From Tipula vernalis (lineage: Eukaryota; Arthropoda; Insecta; Diptera; Tipulidae): DNA of 64,000 nt. The notes below the pieces were generated by a model. It searched no databases, was not told the origin of the DNA, and saw only the letters and a program-made list of their open reading frames with translations. A program made the position numbers and the translations under genes. The DNA is taken from the NCBI GenBank assembly GCA_958295665.1, contig OY282558.1, positions 16,739,409-16,803,408 of the forward strand. Direction: 5' to 3'. The stretch's first letter is position 1. Each line of letters starts with the position of its first letter. This document shows positions 36,324 through 47,194 of the stretch, in pieces.

Positions 36324-36337
36324 GGAACAGAAGAAGG
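36324..36337 (-). repeat. piggyBac 2 right terminal inverted repeat
   Basis: On the plus strand GGAACAGAAGAAGG, ending directly at TTAA (36338-36341). It is the 5' end relative to the transposase. Confidence 0.8.
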
Positions 36338-36341
36338 TTAA

Positions 36342-37165
36342 ATGCAGTTTACATGCTCAGAGAATTTCAGTTCACGATCCAGAATAATGCCTAAGTATTT
36401 AAAACTGGAAATCTTTTCTATTCGAAAATAGTTACCATTATTGTCGTAAATAGAGCAGCTCATATGATGCAGATAATCAAATTATTTGGGAAATTAAATT
36501 CATATTCAGAAAATATTCCCATTTTTCATGTGAAACAATATTTTAAATACCTTTTTTTTAACTCAAAATCAAGTAATGCGAATTAAACCAATTTTTAAAC
36601 TTAATGAGATCGCTTTAATATATCTACTATTTTCAGCAATCATTAAAAGTTTAGTAGCTCCAAGCACACCAATCGTGACAGGTAATGGGTCATAAGTATT
36701 ATTAATTATTACCGATTGTGATTTACAGGATAAGTAGGATTTGCACTAATCGAAATCTATTCACCTAATTCCAGCATTCCATAATTTATGAAATAAAATA
36801 AAATATTTGAGAGTATTAAAGGCTTTTAATACCTATAAATAGTCCTGCAACTTTTTTATTATTATTTAAACCACCGTATATTTCATCTAAAAAATGTAAC
36901 AAAGCGTCTTTGGTATTAAAACCTTATTGAGTATTACTGGAAAATCCAATTTTGGAGAAAATTTGGAAGAAGCAGAATACTAGAGTAATCATGTCCGCAT
37001 GCATTTTAAATTCAATGATATCTATTGGTAATTTTAAAGGAATTGATGTTAAAAACTTATTAAATAAAGATGCAAGAATCAAAGGTATACATCTAATTCC
37101 TTCCTCGTTAATTACCTCGTCGTGGTTGTCTCATTATTTATACGCCATTGTCAATTAATATTATT
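36342..37165 (-). pseudogene. Non-LTR retrotransposon RT relic (CR1/jockey group), internally deleted
   Basis: Minus-strand frames give, in order, KDALLHFLDEIYGGLNNNKK and VAGLFIGIK (about 36920-36815; the first catalytic Asp region, where relatives read FIDIKKAF), then shifted-frame palm pieces around WNAGIRG and SYLS (about 36770-36720). The GVPQGS and FADD boxes are absent, apparently deleted near 36670. The relic ends with SSFKYLGIILDRELKFSEHV at about 36395-36350, typical of the region after the palm. It stops at the TTAA of piggyBac 2 (36338-36341). No obvious continuation appears on the far side of that piggyBac, so the contact may be coincidental or the far half has been lost. Confidence 0.8.
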
Positions 37166-37169
37166 TCTA

Positions 37170-38240
37170 TTTTTTATAAATTCGTATTCATAAAATTGCG
37201 TACGAGTTTTTTTCTCCAAATTAACACGAATTTTTTTGTTTGTAGAATTAGAAACCTCCTTCAATTTTTTATTGTAAGTGTGAGCTTTGTGCATTCTCTA
37301 CAATTTCGTTTTTTTTTTCTTAACTTCACTGAACAGTTTTTTGGACATATATAAGTGAAATTCGCTCTGAAAAACAAAATTAGCTCTGCAATTCGTGAAA
37401 AACTCTAACTTTTCTTTACTTATGCAGCATAACATTCTCCCATTCTTCTATTTTGTCTGCTGAATAAATATTTGAATAAGTTTAGTAAATTTTTTAAATA
37501 GGATTTTAACAATGTCCAGAATTGAGTTCGGACTGAGATAATTTTGGTCAAAAATCCGATTATTTTATGAAAATCTGGTGTAGAATGCAATTTTTTTATT
37601 GCGTACCTAAATGAAAAAAGTTCATTGTGCCATTATTTTGTTTCACTCTTTCCTTCTTGTTTGAATAACGAATCAATCAAACCAGATTTATGTACATATC
37701 TAAAGTTGGTAATAATAAACAATCAAACAATAATCGTGTTTTATATAAAAATATTTAATTGCATTCAAGAAATAGTTAGCAGGTAGATATAAATGGTGAA
37801 CTCACTTTCGCAGAGGGATGTTGCTTCATAGTATTTCCTTCTGATCCTTGAAATCAGCTGTTTTCAGGGTACATTTTTTAGATATATTGATTTGGTTTTA
37901 CAGTCTGTGAATTCATGATTTCCCAAATTTTTCATCTGAACATTTCAATCGTAGAAAAATAGCTTCAAAAATAGCATGTGTGAAGTATTTTACACAAAGT
38001 GAAACTACAAAATTTAAGGAAATCTCAGTTTACTGGAAAATTGTATGTAAATTAATTGTATAAATATCTAGGAGAACCATGTATGGGGCATTAATTTCAT
38101 GAAGTGGATAGGACAAATTCATTGAAACGAATTCTGTTATTAAGATAAAATGGGTTGGCATTTTCAACAAATTTTTTAAAACACTAAACCTGTTATAATT
38201 TTTTACATTTCCAAATATTTCCAAACATTTGTTAAACAAG
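37170..38240. other. Gene-free stretch
   Basis: AT-rich with no assignable coding region or terminal repeats. Confidence 0.5.
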
Positions 38241-38279
38241 CCCGACCCTGCAAAGCGGAGATTCTTCTTTAAATTTCTC

Positions 38280-38860
38280 TAGGCCTTCATAAAACAGATT
38301 AGTCCTGCTTTCTCTACGGCAAACATTGGGATTGGTTCTCGCGCCTATTCAAAAATGAGCATGGAAACCATTTACAATTTCTGATCGATTCGGGGTCTGA
38401 AGTATCTGTGGTACCTGTTAAAAAGTTCTGCGACAAGCAAAAGAGTGAATGATCTAAATACCTCAATTTGCCCTTACGGTGCAAAATTGTTGATCGTCAT
38501 TATTATTCTCTGGTAACCGTTCACACATATTCTAGGCGCTGACCTACTGTCCAAATACCGTTCGAGATTGACTTGAAAAATAGAAGACTTTCTGATCCGC
38601 TTAAAACCCTTGCCATGAACGGAATCATCCCTCAGGTTAATCCGTCAACTTTAAAATAATTCAGCGTAAACAATTCATAGGAGGCTCTTATAAAAAAATA
38701 TCCTGCACTCACTGTGGCTCGGAATTACAATCTCCCAGTGAATCATAATGTAGTTCACTACTTTGTCACGCAAGGTAGGTTTTTTTTATCTCACCACGAC
38801 AACTAAAAGCAAGTAAACTAAAAGCTGCAAAACCCGAATTTCAATGAAAGTTTTGTTTAA
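38280..38860 (+). pseudogene. Ty3/gypsy protease and RT N-terminal fragment
   Basis: The plus-strand frame at 38331-38450 reads WFSRLFKNEHGNH and then FLIDSGSEVSVVP, the retropepsin active site (DSG at about 38388). Further on, with frame changes, LPVNHNVVHYFVTQG at about 38725-38775 and LSPRQLKASKLKAAKPEFQ at about 38788-38845 match the protease-to-RT junction of Ty3/gypsy Pol in which the RT begins LxxxKLxAAKxEF. The style is that of CsRn1-like elements (inference). The RT palm is missing: the next recognisable sequence is BEL/Pao. Confidence 0.85.
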
Positions 38861-38919
38861 AATTGCCGATATCTGTATTAACCGTAGCATACCTTTCATT
38901 ATATGTACTGATTTTAATA

Positions 38920-39230
38920 AATCAGTTTCTGATAGTGTTTGACGAATGTGGATTCTCGCTTTCAAAGTGGCGGTCTATCATCTTAAAATTATGTGATGAA
39001 AACGGATTGACTCAACAACAAAGTCGCTCCTATCCAGCCTGTTAGTCTTCCAGACTCTATATGGAGAAAGGTAGATGGCAGAGATAATCATGCTGATTTA
39101 GCAGCTCGAAGAATTTTTCTCGAAAGATTAGTTTCGAATGATTTGTGGTATGGAATGAACCAAGTTGGCCAGTCTTAGGCGAAAGATCAGTAGCCAATAA
39201 ATCCGGCAATTGGAGAATAACCAAATTCCT
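38920..39230 (+). pseudogene. BEL/Pao Pol fragment, left part (RT end and RNase H end)
   Basis: DECGFSLSKWRSIILKLC at about 38940-38995 is the BEL/Pao RT thumb form (GGFxLRKWxSN). After a deletion, LPDSIWRKVDGRDNHADLAA at about 39045-39105 and NDLWYGMNQVGQS to about 39175 are the BEL/Pao RNase H end (WRxVxxxxNPADxASRG ... LWWxGPxWL). Same orientation as the integrase fragment at 41555-41906, so both are probably one element separated by the gypsy insertion at 39350-41450. Confidence 0.82.
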
Positions 39231-39354
39231 TTACACTAATATAAAGACATGTGAACTTCATACAATTTCTATGTTATTATTATGACAATTTCAAGTCGGA
39301 CCAAAATAGTGCATGTGATGGCTAGTATCCTGAGGTATTCAAAATTGTGGAAAA

Positions 39355-40548
39355 TCAAAATAAACCCTCAAGATTCACATCGGCAAATGGTCGGTTATCC
39401 AACTCATTAGTGATAAACGTTTCTGCAATATTGAATCGTAACTGCTTGCGGTTGCTCCAGTATTCTTTTGCCCGATAAAAATTTCGATTTTGTTTTGGTG
39501 AGATTGGTAATTCAGACTTGGCCTTAATAGAAGAGAATGGATATTGAGTTACAGACATATCCGGGTTAGGTTTGGTGAAACTATGGTTGAATGAACAAAA
39601 ACCCTTAAAGTTTGTCGTGCAGTTTAAGTGTTGTGTTGAATTCTCCATCAAAGTTCGGGGTCGGTATTCGCCGCTGCTTCGACTGTACTTGTCTTGGGCT
39701 GGAATTTCCTCCGAGGAAACATATTTCCAGTAGTCTGTAACCTAGGTAGGTCGTTTCCCTGGCATCTAAAACATTTTGGTTTTAGAATGTTCGGTCTTGC
39801 GCATCCGAAACAAAAGATTTTTGTCACTGGTTTATTACAGTCGAAATAACCATGTCCAATGTCATGGCAGTTCCAACAGATCAATAAGGAATCATTCTTA
39901 TTCTGTTGCTTGGAGTCATTAGCTTGATTTGCAGAAACTTTTTGGTTCAACGACAAGGCAGCTATACTATTATTGAGATTTCCTTGTTCACATATAAACA
40001 TTTGACCTGTTTTGACCACCAGCTTCCACTTCACTAACAAATCGTCGAGTGCAAAACATTTCTGGTTCATAATGAGTCCTTTTCCACGAGTCTTTTAAAG
40101 CTACACATCGCCTCACTAAATCACTTATGGTATGAATAACTCTGTCAGCCAAGGCATTTTGCAACCCAGGCCTCATGTTTCTTCGTAGTACGAGAAGAAC
40201 GTCAGCATCCGGCAGTGGACTATGATACTGTAGTGTCATGGCCTGAATGTCATTATAGAAGACCATTAAAGACGCTTTGGGTTTTTGTTTTCGACCGTCT
40301 ATCATTTGCCTAACATCTAGGTCGGTTCTACGGTCTTGGAATCTTTCAAGCAAACCTTCTATTAATTTATCCCAGGTCATATCTGGATTTAACTTAAAAA
40401 AACACCAAAACCAATTTGATGCAGTTTTACTTAGGATAGTTGCCAGTTCGTTACATTGATTTGATGAAGGCACGTTGTGAAATCGTGCGAGATGCTCAAA
40501 ACGGAAAAGAAATCCTTCGATGAAATCTGACACCCTTCATTCAGTGAA
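39355..40548 (-). pseudogene. Ty3/gypsy Gag with zinc knuckles and start of Pol
   Basis: Minus-strand frames. At 40545-39988 is a Gag capsid-type protein (FIEGFLFRFEHLARFHN, WFWCFFKLNPDMTWDKLIEG, LRRNMRPGLQNALADRV). At 40070-39648 are zinc knuckles, CWNCHDIGHGYFDC at about 39880-39840 and CFGCARPNILKPKCFRC at about 39815-39765. At 39651-39355 is the linker into protease, ending RPFADVNLEGLF just before the DTG/DSG motif would come. Knuckle spacing and the linker resemble blastopia/mdg3-type gypsy elements. This gag lies downstream of the RT on the same strand, the reverse of normal order. Confidence 0.88.
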
Positions 40549-41450
40549 GATAAAACTGCATATTTTGAGATGAAGCGCCGGTACCACCCCGTCATCCCCA
40601 AAAAACTACGCAACTTCTTTACACTGGTTGGAACTGGAAACTCTTTAATAGCTTGAATTTTTTCTGGGTCCACTCGAAGAGTACCATCGCCAACGATATA
40701 CCCGACATAGCGTATATTTTTCTTAAGGAATCTACTTTTTTCCAGATTTACTGTTAAACCCGCGGAAGTCATGTGTTTAGCAACAGTTTTAAGTAACTCG
40801 TTATGTTCCTGGAACGTACCACTTGTAACCAAGAGATCGTCCAAGTATACAAAAACCGAGTCCTGGAGCTGGTGTGGAATTACTCGGTGCATTTGTCGGC
40901 ACATGGTCTGCGGGGCGTTCAGAGCCCGAACGGCATCACGGTAAACTGTAAAGTAAATTTGGTTTTATCCAACCGACTCAGAACCCCGTCGATTATTGGC
41001 AGCGGATACGCGTCCTTAACCGTCACCTCGTTCAACCGTCGGGCATCAAGAGATAAACTTTGTCAAGCTCGGCTTGCACTGGCGGGGAGATAGGATAGTA
41101 CATATGCTTAATGGGTGCTGCTGTTCCATCATCGATGTGGTGTGATAATAGCGAAATCTTTCCAAATCCTAGTCTGGTGAACGATGGAAATTCGTTAATG
41201 GCATTAGAGCGCGATTTTATGCAATTCCGAGAGTATGTGTCGATTTAAGTCTTCTTCAGGTTTAGTATTTTGCGAAGTCAGTTCCAGTTCTGAGATCATC
41301 GTAGGTATGATTCCAAACAGCTTCCTAAAGTCTATACCTAAATATAGCTTTTGTTTAAGTCCTGGTATTAGGTGTATACGCATGTCACGTTGTATCCCAT
41401 TGAATGACACCTTAAACCAAATGTATCCAAATATACGCTGCTAAGATTTA
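40549..41450 (-). pseudogene. Ty3/gypsy protease end and reverse transcriptase, fused to gag downstream
   Basis: The frame at 41410-41204 has HLIPGLKQKLYLGIDFRKLF, the end of retropepsin and linker to RT. Degraded fingers follow (LNEVTVKDAYPLP in a shifted frame, about 41030-40990). At 40904-40560 is an open RT palm and thumb, with VFVYLDDLLVTSGTFQEHNE carrying the intact YLDD box at about 40850, then YVGYIVGDGTLRVDPEKI and LRSFLGMTGWYRRFI. The frame breaks at about 40548, where Gag sequence begins at once on the same strand. RNase H, integrase and LTRs are absent. It belongs to the same broad RT lineage as the 6.1-8.9 kb element but is a different copy. Confidence 0.9.
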
Positions 41451-41554
41451 TTTGCGTAACAGAGTTATAAAATGCGAAAATTTAAATAATTTAGTTTGTT
41501 CATTACAATGAATTCTTAGCTGTCACTAACAAAATGGACCCAATTGCCGTAAAA

Positions 41555-41906
41555 TTCGAGATTAAAGGCATTACTGCCATTTATTGATTCGACCTTACCA
41601 TCGGCACAAGAAATGGGTAGCTTGCCAGAATCAAAAATTGTAATTCATCGGTGATCCCTTTTCTATAGTAGGAGTTGATTATGCCGAACTAGTACTACTT
41701 GCATCAAAAAAGGGTCGTTGCGCGAAAGTAATAAATGGTTTTTAGTCATATTTGTTTGTTTTATTATAAAAGCGTTATGCATTAAAGTAGCATCGGATTT
41801 GACTACTTACGCCTTTTTAGCAGCACTGGACCAAATTTTAGCGCAAAAAGAAGCACCTGCAGAAATGTATTCTGATGATAGATCGAATTTTTATCTGGAC
41901 TTTTGA
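41555..41906 (+). pseudogene. BEL/Pao integrase fragment, right part
   Basis: MGSLPESKI (about 41608-41635) and PFSIVGVDYAELVLL (about 41655-41700) are the BEL/Pao integrase core entry (LPxxRxxPxxPFxxxGxDYAGP) with the first catalytic Asp in VDYA. The open frame 41718-41906 continues VIFVCFIIKALCIKVASDLT, TYAFLAALDQILAQK and AEMYSDDRSNFYLDF. The last piece holds the second catalytic Asp (SDN in relatives; here SDD). The Glu region is not seen after 41906. Probably the partner of the fragment at 38920-39230. Confidence 0.9.
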
Positions 41907-42076
41907 GTCACCTATACATTCTCATGTCCTTTCGGATAACAATTTAGCGGACCCCTTCAGAACCATTTTATATCTTGTACTAGCTATGGCTATTCACTTT
42001 TGTTGGTTTCTGTAAAAGTCACTTCTTCACTTGTTTCTGGAGATTTTTCTAAATTTTCGAAGTAATTTTTTTTTTC

Positions 42077-42485
42077 AACTAAATTCTTTCGGCTTTTTAT
42101 AGACAAAATATATTAAAAATAATGGCAGTCACAAACATTTTCGACTTGTTAATCAGAAGAAATTAAGAGGCCAATCATTTATAAATATCTACCAGGAAAA
42201 AAGTAGAAATATCAAAATCCCCTCGTACTTTAATCCGCGGTCAATACAAAGTGTATCGACTCCAAAAAATGTTAACTTTCCTTGAGCTTTTTCTGTGGTA
42301 GTTTGGTTTCCTACTGACGAGTTCGTACAAACAAAAAGTTCGGTCTACTCATCAGGTAGCTACGACTAAACTTCAAAAATACAATTCTAACTTCATACAT
42401 TACGTATGATGCAAGAACGCATTGCCTTAGCGAATTATAAAATTCAACAAATCAAAAAACTAAAGCCGAAAGAATCTTATTGATT
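42077..42485. mobile_element. Diverged relative of the 4.3-kb inverted-repeat element
   Basis: The left side, TTCTTTCGGCTTTTTATAGA onward, follows the arm of the 4267-4690 element for about 130 bp, including GAGGCCAATCA and AAAAAAGTAGAAATATC. The right end, AAGCCGAAAGAATC at about 42461-42474, is the complement of the left end, giving an element of about 400 bp. The centre is not palindromic, unlike that of the first copy. Confidence 0.7.
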
Positions 42486-42489
42486 TAAT

Positions 42490-45400
42490 ACAGACAAACT
42501 TTCATTTTCTATAATTTTTTTTCATATTAATGGACACTTCTAACTTCGGATACTTCGTTAATAAAATTGAATTAATTTGGTCTCAATTGATAAAATGGAA
42601 TATAGAAACATTTTACAAATTAGTAAGAACTGTGTGTAGGGAACAAATTTGTTATTTAGTTAACAAATTTATTATTGGATTTAAAATATCTGACCTTTCT
42701 GCCACCAGAACCTAAATGTAATAAAATGTTTCACTAGACAATTTGGTTTAGATTAAAAGCGTTAAACTTTAAATAGTATCAGCATATTTTGACGATTAAT
42801 CAATTAGTAATAACAAAAAATAAAAAAGTTGGCCACCCGCCAGGTTTGTCCATACAAAACCAATAAATTTAAAAAGAGCCAGTTTAAATAATTTTATTGC
42901 ATACAAAAACCATATTCACTATTATTATATCGATTATGGACGATCAGTGACCCAAATATTTTATTGAATTCAATATAATTTTTATTATTATTCCATAAAC
43001 ACAAATACCCATAAAAATAGGAATAAAATCGGGATTAAATAGAGTTTAAAAAAATAAAAAATAAAAATTTGGTCAATTAAAACAAACCAGAAAATTATTA
43101 TCAATTTTATTTTTTTGTGTTATCATTTGTATACGAGACTTGTACACCGAATTTTTCCAGCCAAAAACTTATAGTGGAACAACGACAAATAAAAAACAAT
43201 CCTATATACCATATATATTTTAATAAATTCCAAACAATAAAAATATTTAAGCTAAACTATATAACAGACTTAAAATTGTAATTAAAAAATCCAAACTAAA
43301 AAATAAAAAATAAAAAAACGATTTAATATTATAAAAAAACAAGAAATAATATTTTATTATGAAAATCCAGAAATTTATGAGTTGACAACTGAAGTTTATT
43401 TTTGTATTCGATTTTGTCGGTATAAAATGGGGAAAATTAACATAAAAAAAAAAAAAAAAACTAAACCTCCAAAATGCTACACTAATAATGTATGAGATTA
43501 TCAATGTACATATGTAGAAGCTATTATGGAATCGTTAATCATACTAATTAGAGGCGAGAGAGTTAATTTGTATCGGCCGAATTGATATTTTTTGTTATTA
43601 TACCCAAAAAAACAGTCTATAAAAAAAATAGTGGAGAGTTCATGATGGGTACGTCATGCTGTGCTATACATAATATGTGATTGACATGAATAACAAACAA
43701 ACGTATATACATATATATATCGATCGATGCGTTGCGGCTAATGATTTTGATTGTCTGTTATAACATTTTTGGTTTTTATTTTTTATTATACATATTTTGT
43801 TGATTAAAATGTCAATTTTTGGCCGCCTTATAAATTGCACTTAATCAGTTATGAATTATACATTTTTTTTTGTTGTTGGTATATTGTATGCTGTTTGATG
43901 TTTATTGTAGCGCGCGCGCTCACGTTGTTATATTTAATATAAAATATTTGTTTACAGTTTGAAGGTTTTTTTTATGTGTCTAATAAAATTTGATTGAATT
44001 TTGAAAGTGTATCGATTGACAAAAAATACGATTCAAAATAATTAAACGTTAATTTGCGTGAAGGTCTAAACATGTTTTGAACGTCAATTAAAAATGTTTG
44101 TATATACTAGAGTTTTAGTGTTGACATATAGTTATTTGATTTTAAGCCAATTAGACGAATTTTAGAAGAAAATCTTGCATTTCGGACACAATGAGGCAAA
44201 ATTCGAAAATATGTAGAAAAATTTCAATACGTTATATTGATTATAGTAAGTCCTGTGAAAATGTTTAAGAATTATAAATGAAAATTCGAATGTTAACTCC
44301 ATTTTGTGTGGAATTACAATGTGGTGTGACTATTGGGATCAACAACATATTAAAATGTCTCAGATGTTGTGAATACATGAGGGAATGAATAACCGCACGC
44401 AGAAGCAAAATCAGTGAATTTCCCACTTAAACGATCCAACCAGTATGTGTGTTTGTACGTATGTATGAAACTATTAGTTTCGTTCTAATAAGCGAATTGT
44501 TTTATAGCTTCTTGACTGTTTGACCGAGCTGGTGATATCTGGTTAATTTAGATCTGGTAGAATTCTATTGACCATTGATTAATCACACATGCTGTAATTT
44601 ACAGTATTGTGTAAGCGTTAAGAAATTTTGTGCCATCTAAAGATGATGGCTTTGCACGTAAAGTGTTAGTGTACGGATGTCTCCATTTCAAGGCTGCAGA
44701 ATTCGACTCGGCCAGTTGGCAATATCTGCTTACTTTCTATAGTCATTAAATTAGGGTCTCCTATCAATTGATATGTAAAAAAAACTCGTATTTAACTACT
44801 GTAACATTCGTTCCATGTTTTTTTTGTTTTTTTGTTTTTTTTTATTCACTCTCATCGCAATAAGATTTAATTGCGGAGGGTCAACTGTATTGCCAATTTA
44901 TAGTACCCTGGTTCAAATATTTTTTTTTTATCAATGACTTCACATACAGACAACCTGATGCGATGAACCATAAAATCATTAAGCATTTAACATTTTTTTT
45001 TGCGGGGAATAAAAATTTACTAGATCGTTCCAATTTTTTTTTATGATCTCCGCTAAATTGCGGTTTTGTCATGAGATGATTTGGTGTAGTAAAAATAAAA
45101 ATGAGGGATCATTAGAGTTTGGAATTTCAACCAACATTTTTGGCTGAAAGAAAAAAAAAAAAACCTAAATCCGAAGTTAAAGTGTAGTAAAGTTTTTTTA
45201 AGTTTTTTTTGAGATCTGAAATCGTAAGCGCACTCGAATACAAACTGATAAGCTTAAAGATTTCCAAAGTAAAAGAGTTAGTTGTGCTCATTTAAAAGAA
45301 TTGCCTTTATAAATTTTAATTCAAGTGTTAAGAACTTTGGTTAAATTCAGTGATGAACGTGAAAACAATAATTTGTTCATATTTGGCTCATGGTGTCATT

Positions 45401-46116
45401 TAGAAACTATAATACTGTGGTTGAAAACAACATATAAAAATGAAATGGAAAAGTTGTAGCTTGAGTCTCATTAAATAGACTTTATTCTATATCATATTAT
45501 GGAATTTCATACAATAGAAATTGTGGCACCTCGATTTCAAGCTTAGTGATTGCGTTCAATTTGGTTGTGAAATTTTTTTTTGTGTTGTTGTTGTGCAAAA
45601 TAATACTAAAATAAAAACGTTGTATTATGAAATCTACTTGTTATTTGCACCGAATTGTTTAGTAAAGTTGGAACGGGCTGTTCAACGCGGATTAAGTCAT
45701 CGGAGGCGCATGCAGAGGTGTAACATATTTGTGGTGATAGCGGATTTTGTCGTACCTGATTTAGGACAAAGGGAGCATATGGTTTATGAACCGGGTGTGG
45801 TAATTGTTGGATAGCGGTTGTTGCTGGTGATAACTTATGACTGGCTGACGACATAACCAAGGACTTAAATTGATAAGTTGTGATTCTATTTTCTTTTCAT
45901 TATTTTTTTTTTTGTCTCATTTATTGAACATTATTTAAATATTTCATTTTTTTTTATGGTCTTAATGTTTTTTTTTTGTAATAATTAATTCAATTTTTGC
46001 ATCTTATTATAATGCTAACTAGTTAAGTAATTTTCTTTTCAACAGTCAACTAATATTCTTTATTTTGTTTCTTTATGATTTTTTTTTCTCTGTTTTTTTG
46101 AGATCTTTCGTTCTAG
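42490..46116. other. Gene-free AT-rich stretch
   Basis: Very AT-rich with long A and T runs, and a GCGCGCGCGC patch at about 43911. A less AT-rich pocket at about 45640-45830 is open on both strands but matches nothing I know and has no convincing splice sites. Looks like intron. Confidence 0.5.
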
Positions 46117-46174
46117 GAGAAAACCGGACTTGTCGAACCGTGGAAAGTGCTTTCTTCGTCTTCGGCATAGCAAG
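46117..46174 (+). other. Candidate 58-bp host exon
   Basis: A GC-balanced segment stands out in T-rich DNA. It is preceded by a long pyrimidine-rich tract ending TTCGTTCTAG (46107-46116) and followed by GTAACA (46175), so it is bounded by plausible acceptor and donor sites. Two of three frames are open: one reads RKPDLSNRGKCFLRLRHSK, the other ENRTCRTVESAFFVFGIA. Length is not a multiple of three. I cannot identify the protein. It could equally be a chance GC pocket. Confidence 0.35.
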
Positions 46175-46454
46175 GTAACAATTAAACGCAATTTTTTTTC
46201 TATTAAACATTTTGTTTGTATTGAAACCGGTCAACCGGAGTAATATTGCTTAGCTGTAAAATTTCATAACATGATATAATTGTGATAAGATGTTGTAATT
46301 ACTTTCCTTATTGTTTTTTTTTTGTGATTTTTCTATTATTTGCTAACTTGTAGTAAGAAAATAAATTTTTATTGTTCACAAAATTGAGTAAATAATGTTC
46401 CTAATAAAATGTATTAAATCATGTTAGAGTTAAAGTATAATTTTTTTGTTACAA

Positions 46455-46770
46455 TGAGTGGCTGGGTCCGGACATAGATATGGAGTGATGTAGATTGAGG
46501 TAAGTGATGTGAGTTGAGTAACCTTCCATCTCCCGCCATAGTTGCCAGAATACAATCCCACGACTAACATACCTCTCCGTTAGAGCTAGCGGCACAAATG
46601 ATGTATTCTGGAATCACATGATAATCATTTACGGTTTTTTTTGATAACGTTAATTCCCTAAAGGAATGGCGTTACACTACCAAAAGGAATGGTGTTAATA
46701 ATCACCCATCTGTAATGTAAATTTAAATACAATAAATTTAAAGAACAAAGAACTCAACTCTGGAGTATTA
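46455..46770. other. Possible LTR or MITE remnant
   Basis: Less AT-rich than its flanks. It has a short inverted pair (CCAGAATACA at about 46547 and TGTATTCTGG at about 46601), a near-direct repeat (AAAGGAATGGCGTTA and AAAGGAATGGTGTTA, about 46660-46698) and ATACAATAAA at about 46728 that could be a polyadenylation signal. No matching partner copy was seen in the window. Confidence 0.25.
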
Positions 46771-47194
46771 TCTTGAAATTATTAATTTTAAATAACATGG
46801 TGACTTCAATCTTCCTGATAAAACTTGGATTAATGTTGATTGAGTATTAAAGGATTAGCAGTCATTGATCATTGTACTAGCACAGCATTGATGCAGGAGA
46901 ACCGAATAAGCAATAGTAAGGGAAACTCCTCGATTTGGTTTTTTCAACTGACCTTATGTATTTGTGTGAGGACTTCACTGGATGTACGAGCAAATATCAT
47001 ACTCCTCTCATTCTCTAAGAAAATTGTAATACTTCTAATAATTCTGTTCATTTCGACTATACTTTTCTTGAAACAAATTTCTTGTCTTTACGTACTGAGT
47101 ATAGTACTAGAACGTAGAGGAAACTTGAACGATAGTGTTTTTTTTATTGAACGAGCTTCTCAAGTTTTAAATTGAAAGATATGTTCGGCATCGG

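Larger units (their letters stand above)
34050..36337 (-). mobile_element. piggyBac element 2
   Basis: The right edge has TTAA at 36338-36341; read inward from it, the terminal repeat is CCTTCTTCTGTTCC. The left edge has TCAA at 34046-34049 (one change from TTAA), then CCTTCATCCGTCCC, matching the right repeat with about two differences over 14 bp. A subterminal inverted pair, CCTTCAGGCCAAAATGGACC at about 34090 and GGGTCATTTTGAACCCTGAAGG near 36123, adds support. A third related word, CAAAATGGACCC, lies at about 36310. The interior encodes a piggyBac transposase relic on the minus strand. Its ends and transposase differ from element 1, so it is another family. Confidence 0.9.

Noticed and set aside
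36338..36341. piggyBac 2 as an insertion inside the neighbouring non-LTR RT
   Set aside because: RT coding stops exactly at this TTAA, but the sequence beyond the other piggyBac end (below 34046) does not continue the RT in any frame I could see; the claim is not supported.
45521..45860. Open frames on both strands in a less AT-rich pocket
   Set aside because: Neither translation resembles a known family and no convincing splice sites flank it; kept only as a remark in the gene-free entry.
46840..47175. Open frame with a hydrophobic, membrane-like stretch
   Set aside because: T-rich DNA gives Leu/Ile/Phe runs by chance; it is not linked to any recognisable domain and precedes the jockey-type relic without joining it.
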